NCBI GenBank assembly: GCA_003023485.1
Contig: PXSG01000045.1
Span: 20,050 to 26,648, forward strand
Direction: 5' to 3'
Source: Halobacteriales archaeon SW_10_68_16
Lineage (GTDB): Archaea > Halobacteriota > Halobacteria > Halobacteriales > Haloarculaceae
Length of the DNA: 6,599 nt
Below the pieces are notes generated by a model. It did not search any database and was not told where the DNA came from. It saw only the letters and a program-made list of their open reading frames with translations. The position numbers and the translations under genes were made by a program. Shown here piece after piece: positions 6,267 to 6,599 of this stretch. The first letter of the stretch is position 1. Every line of letters starts with the position of its first letter.

Positions 6267-6599
6267 CCCGGGTCAAGATCTGTGGCATCACCCGCGAGGC
6301 CGACCGCGAGGTCGCCGTCAGGGCGGGCGCCGACGCCGTCGGGTTCATCGTCGACGTCGCCGTCGAAACGCCCCGCGAAATACCGGCGGCGCGGGCCCGC
6401 GACCTCGTGGCTGGCGTCCCGCCGTTCGTGACGACCGTACTGGTGACGATGCCCGAGAGCGTACAGGCCGCCGTCGCCCTCCAGGACCGCGTCGGCGCGG
6501 ACGCCATCCAGGTCCACGCCACGCTCGACCCCGGCGAGGTCGGCGTGCTGACGGAACGCCTCGATGCCGACGTGCTGGCGGCGGTCGACCCCGACGCGG
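6263..6599 (+). CDS. trpF: Phosphoribosylanthranilate isomerase, N-terminal part (cut by window edge)
   Basis: Catalyses the Amadori rearrangement of phosphoribosylanthranilate to CdRP, the step after TrpD, in the cytoplasm. The first 112 residues are present and open to the window end, about half of a usual TrpF (roughly 200-220 aa). MTRVKICGITREADREVAV carries the first barrel strand with Cys7 in KICGIT, the expected general base. AGADAVGFIVD (21-31) is the second strand. PPFVTTVLVTMPES (53-66) and AIQVHA (81-86) are the next strands, the last matching the family's VQLHG with Ala for Gly. The catalytic Asp lies beyond the window. The start overlaps the trpD stop by 4 nt (ATGA), so translation is coupled and expression should follow trpD. 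The family call is secure from sequence and context. Confidence 0.93.
   Translation, partial: MTRVKICGITREADREVAVRAGADAVGFIVDVAVETPREIPAARARDLVAGVPPFVTTVLVTMPESVQAAVALQDRVGADAIQVHATLDPGEVGVLTERLDADVLAAVDPDA

Overview
The window reads as part of a haloarchaeal chromosome. The DNA is strongly GC-rich with G/C-dominated third codon positions. The proteins are rich in Asp and Glu. The only extracytoplasmic protein has a twin-arginine lipoprotein signal with an Asp/Gly/Ser-rich linker, and the promoters are archaeal (TTTTAAA and CTTAAAT TATA elements, no bacterial -10/-35). The start of a trpD-trpF operon fits the trpDFEG arrangement known from Haloferax. I cannot name the genus.

Layout. The left three quarters (48-5054) is one minus-strand operon for a BMP-family (nucleoside-type) ABC importer: substrate-binding lipoprotein, two-domain ATPase, first permease, second permease. 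This is the same order as Bacillus subtilis nupNOPQ. The genes are 3 nt apart, then 18 nt apart, then overlap by 8 nt, and a T7 tract on the minus strand just after the last stop (7-13) probably ends the transcript. A 210-bp intergenic region (5055-5264) holds two divergent promoters. To its right, on the plus strand, trpD is complete and overlaps trpF by four bases (ATGA). TrpF runs off the window edge.

How the parts work. The importer would capture a nucleoside-like ligand outside the membrane and pass it through a heterodimeric channel powered by the ATPase. The trp genes encode the second and third steps of tryptophan synthesis from chorismate, anthranilate to PRA to CdRP. The two operons have no evident functional link.

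Main observation. The gene for the binding lipoprotein is broken. Its frame is intact from 5054 to 4368, then shifts at a six-G run (4363-4368), and roughly ten residues of the conserved family core are missing. The true frame resumes at 4362 and continues without further damage to 3946. The three downstream transporter genes look intact, so the lesion is either recent or a sequence/assembly error. I see no mobile element, RNA gene, CRISPR array or evidence of a novel system. Other points are modest: imperfect dyads near both promoters, and a few non-canonical residues in otherwise recognisable enzyme motifs.
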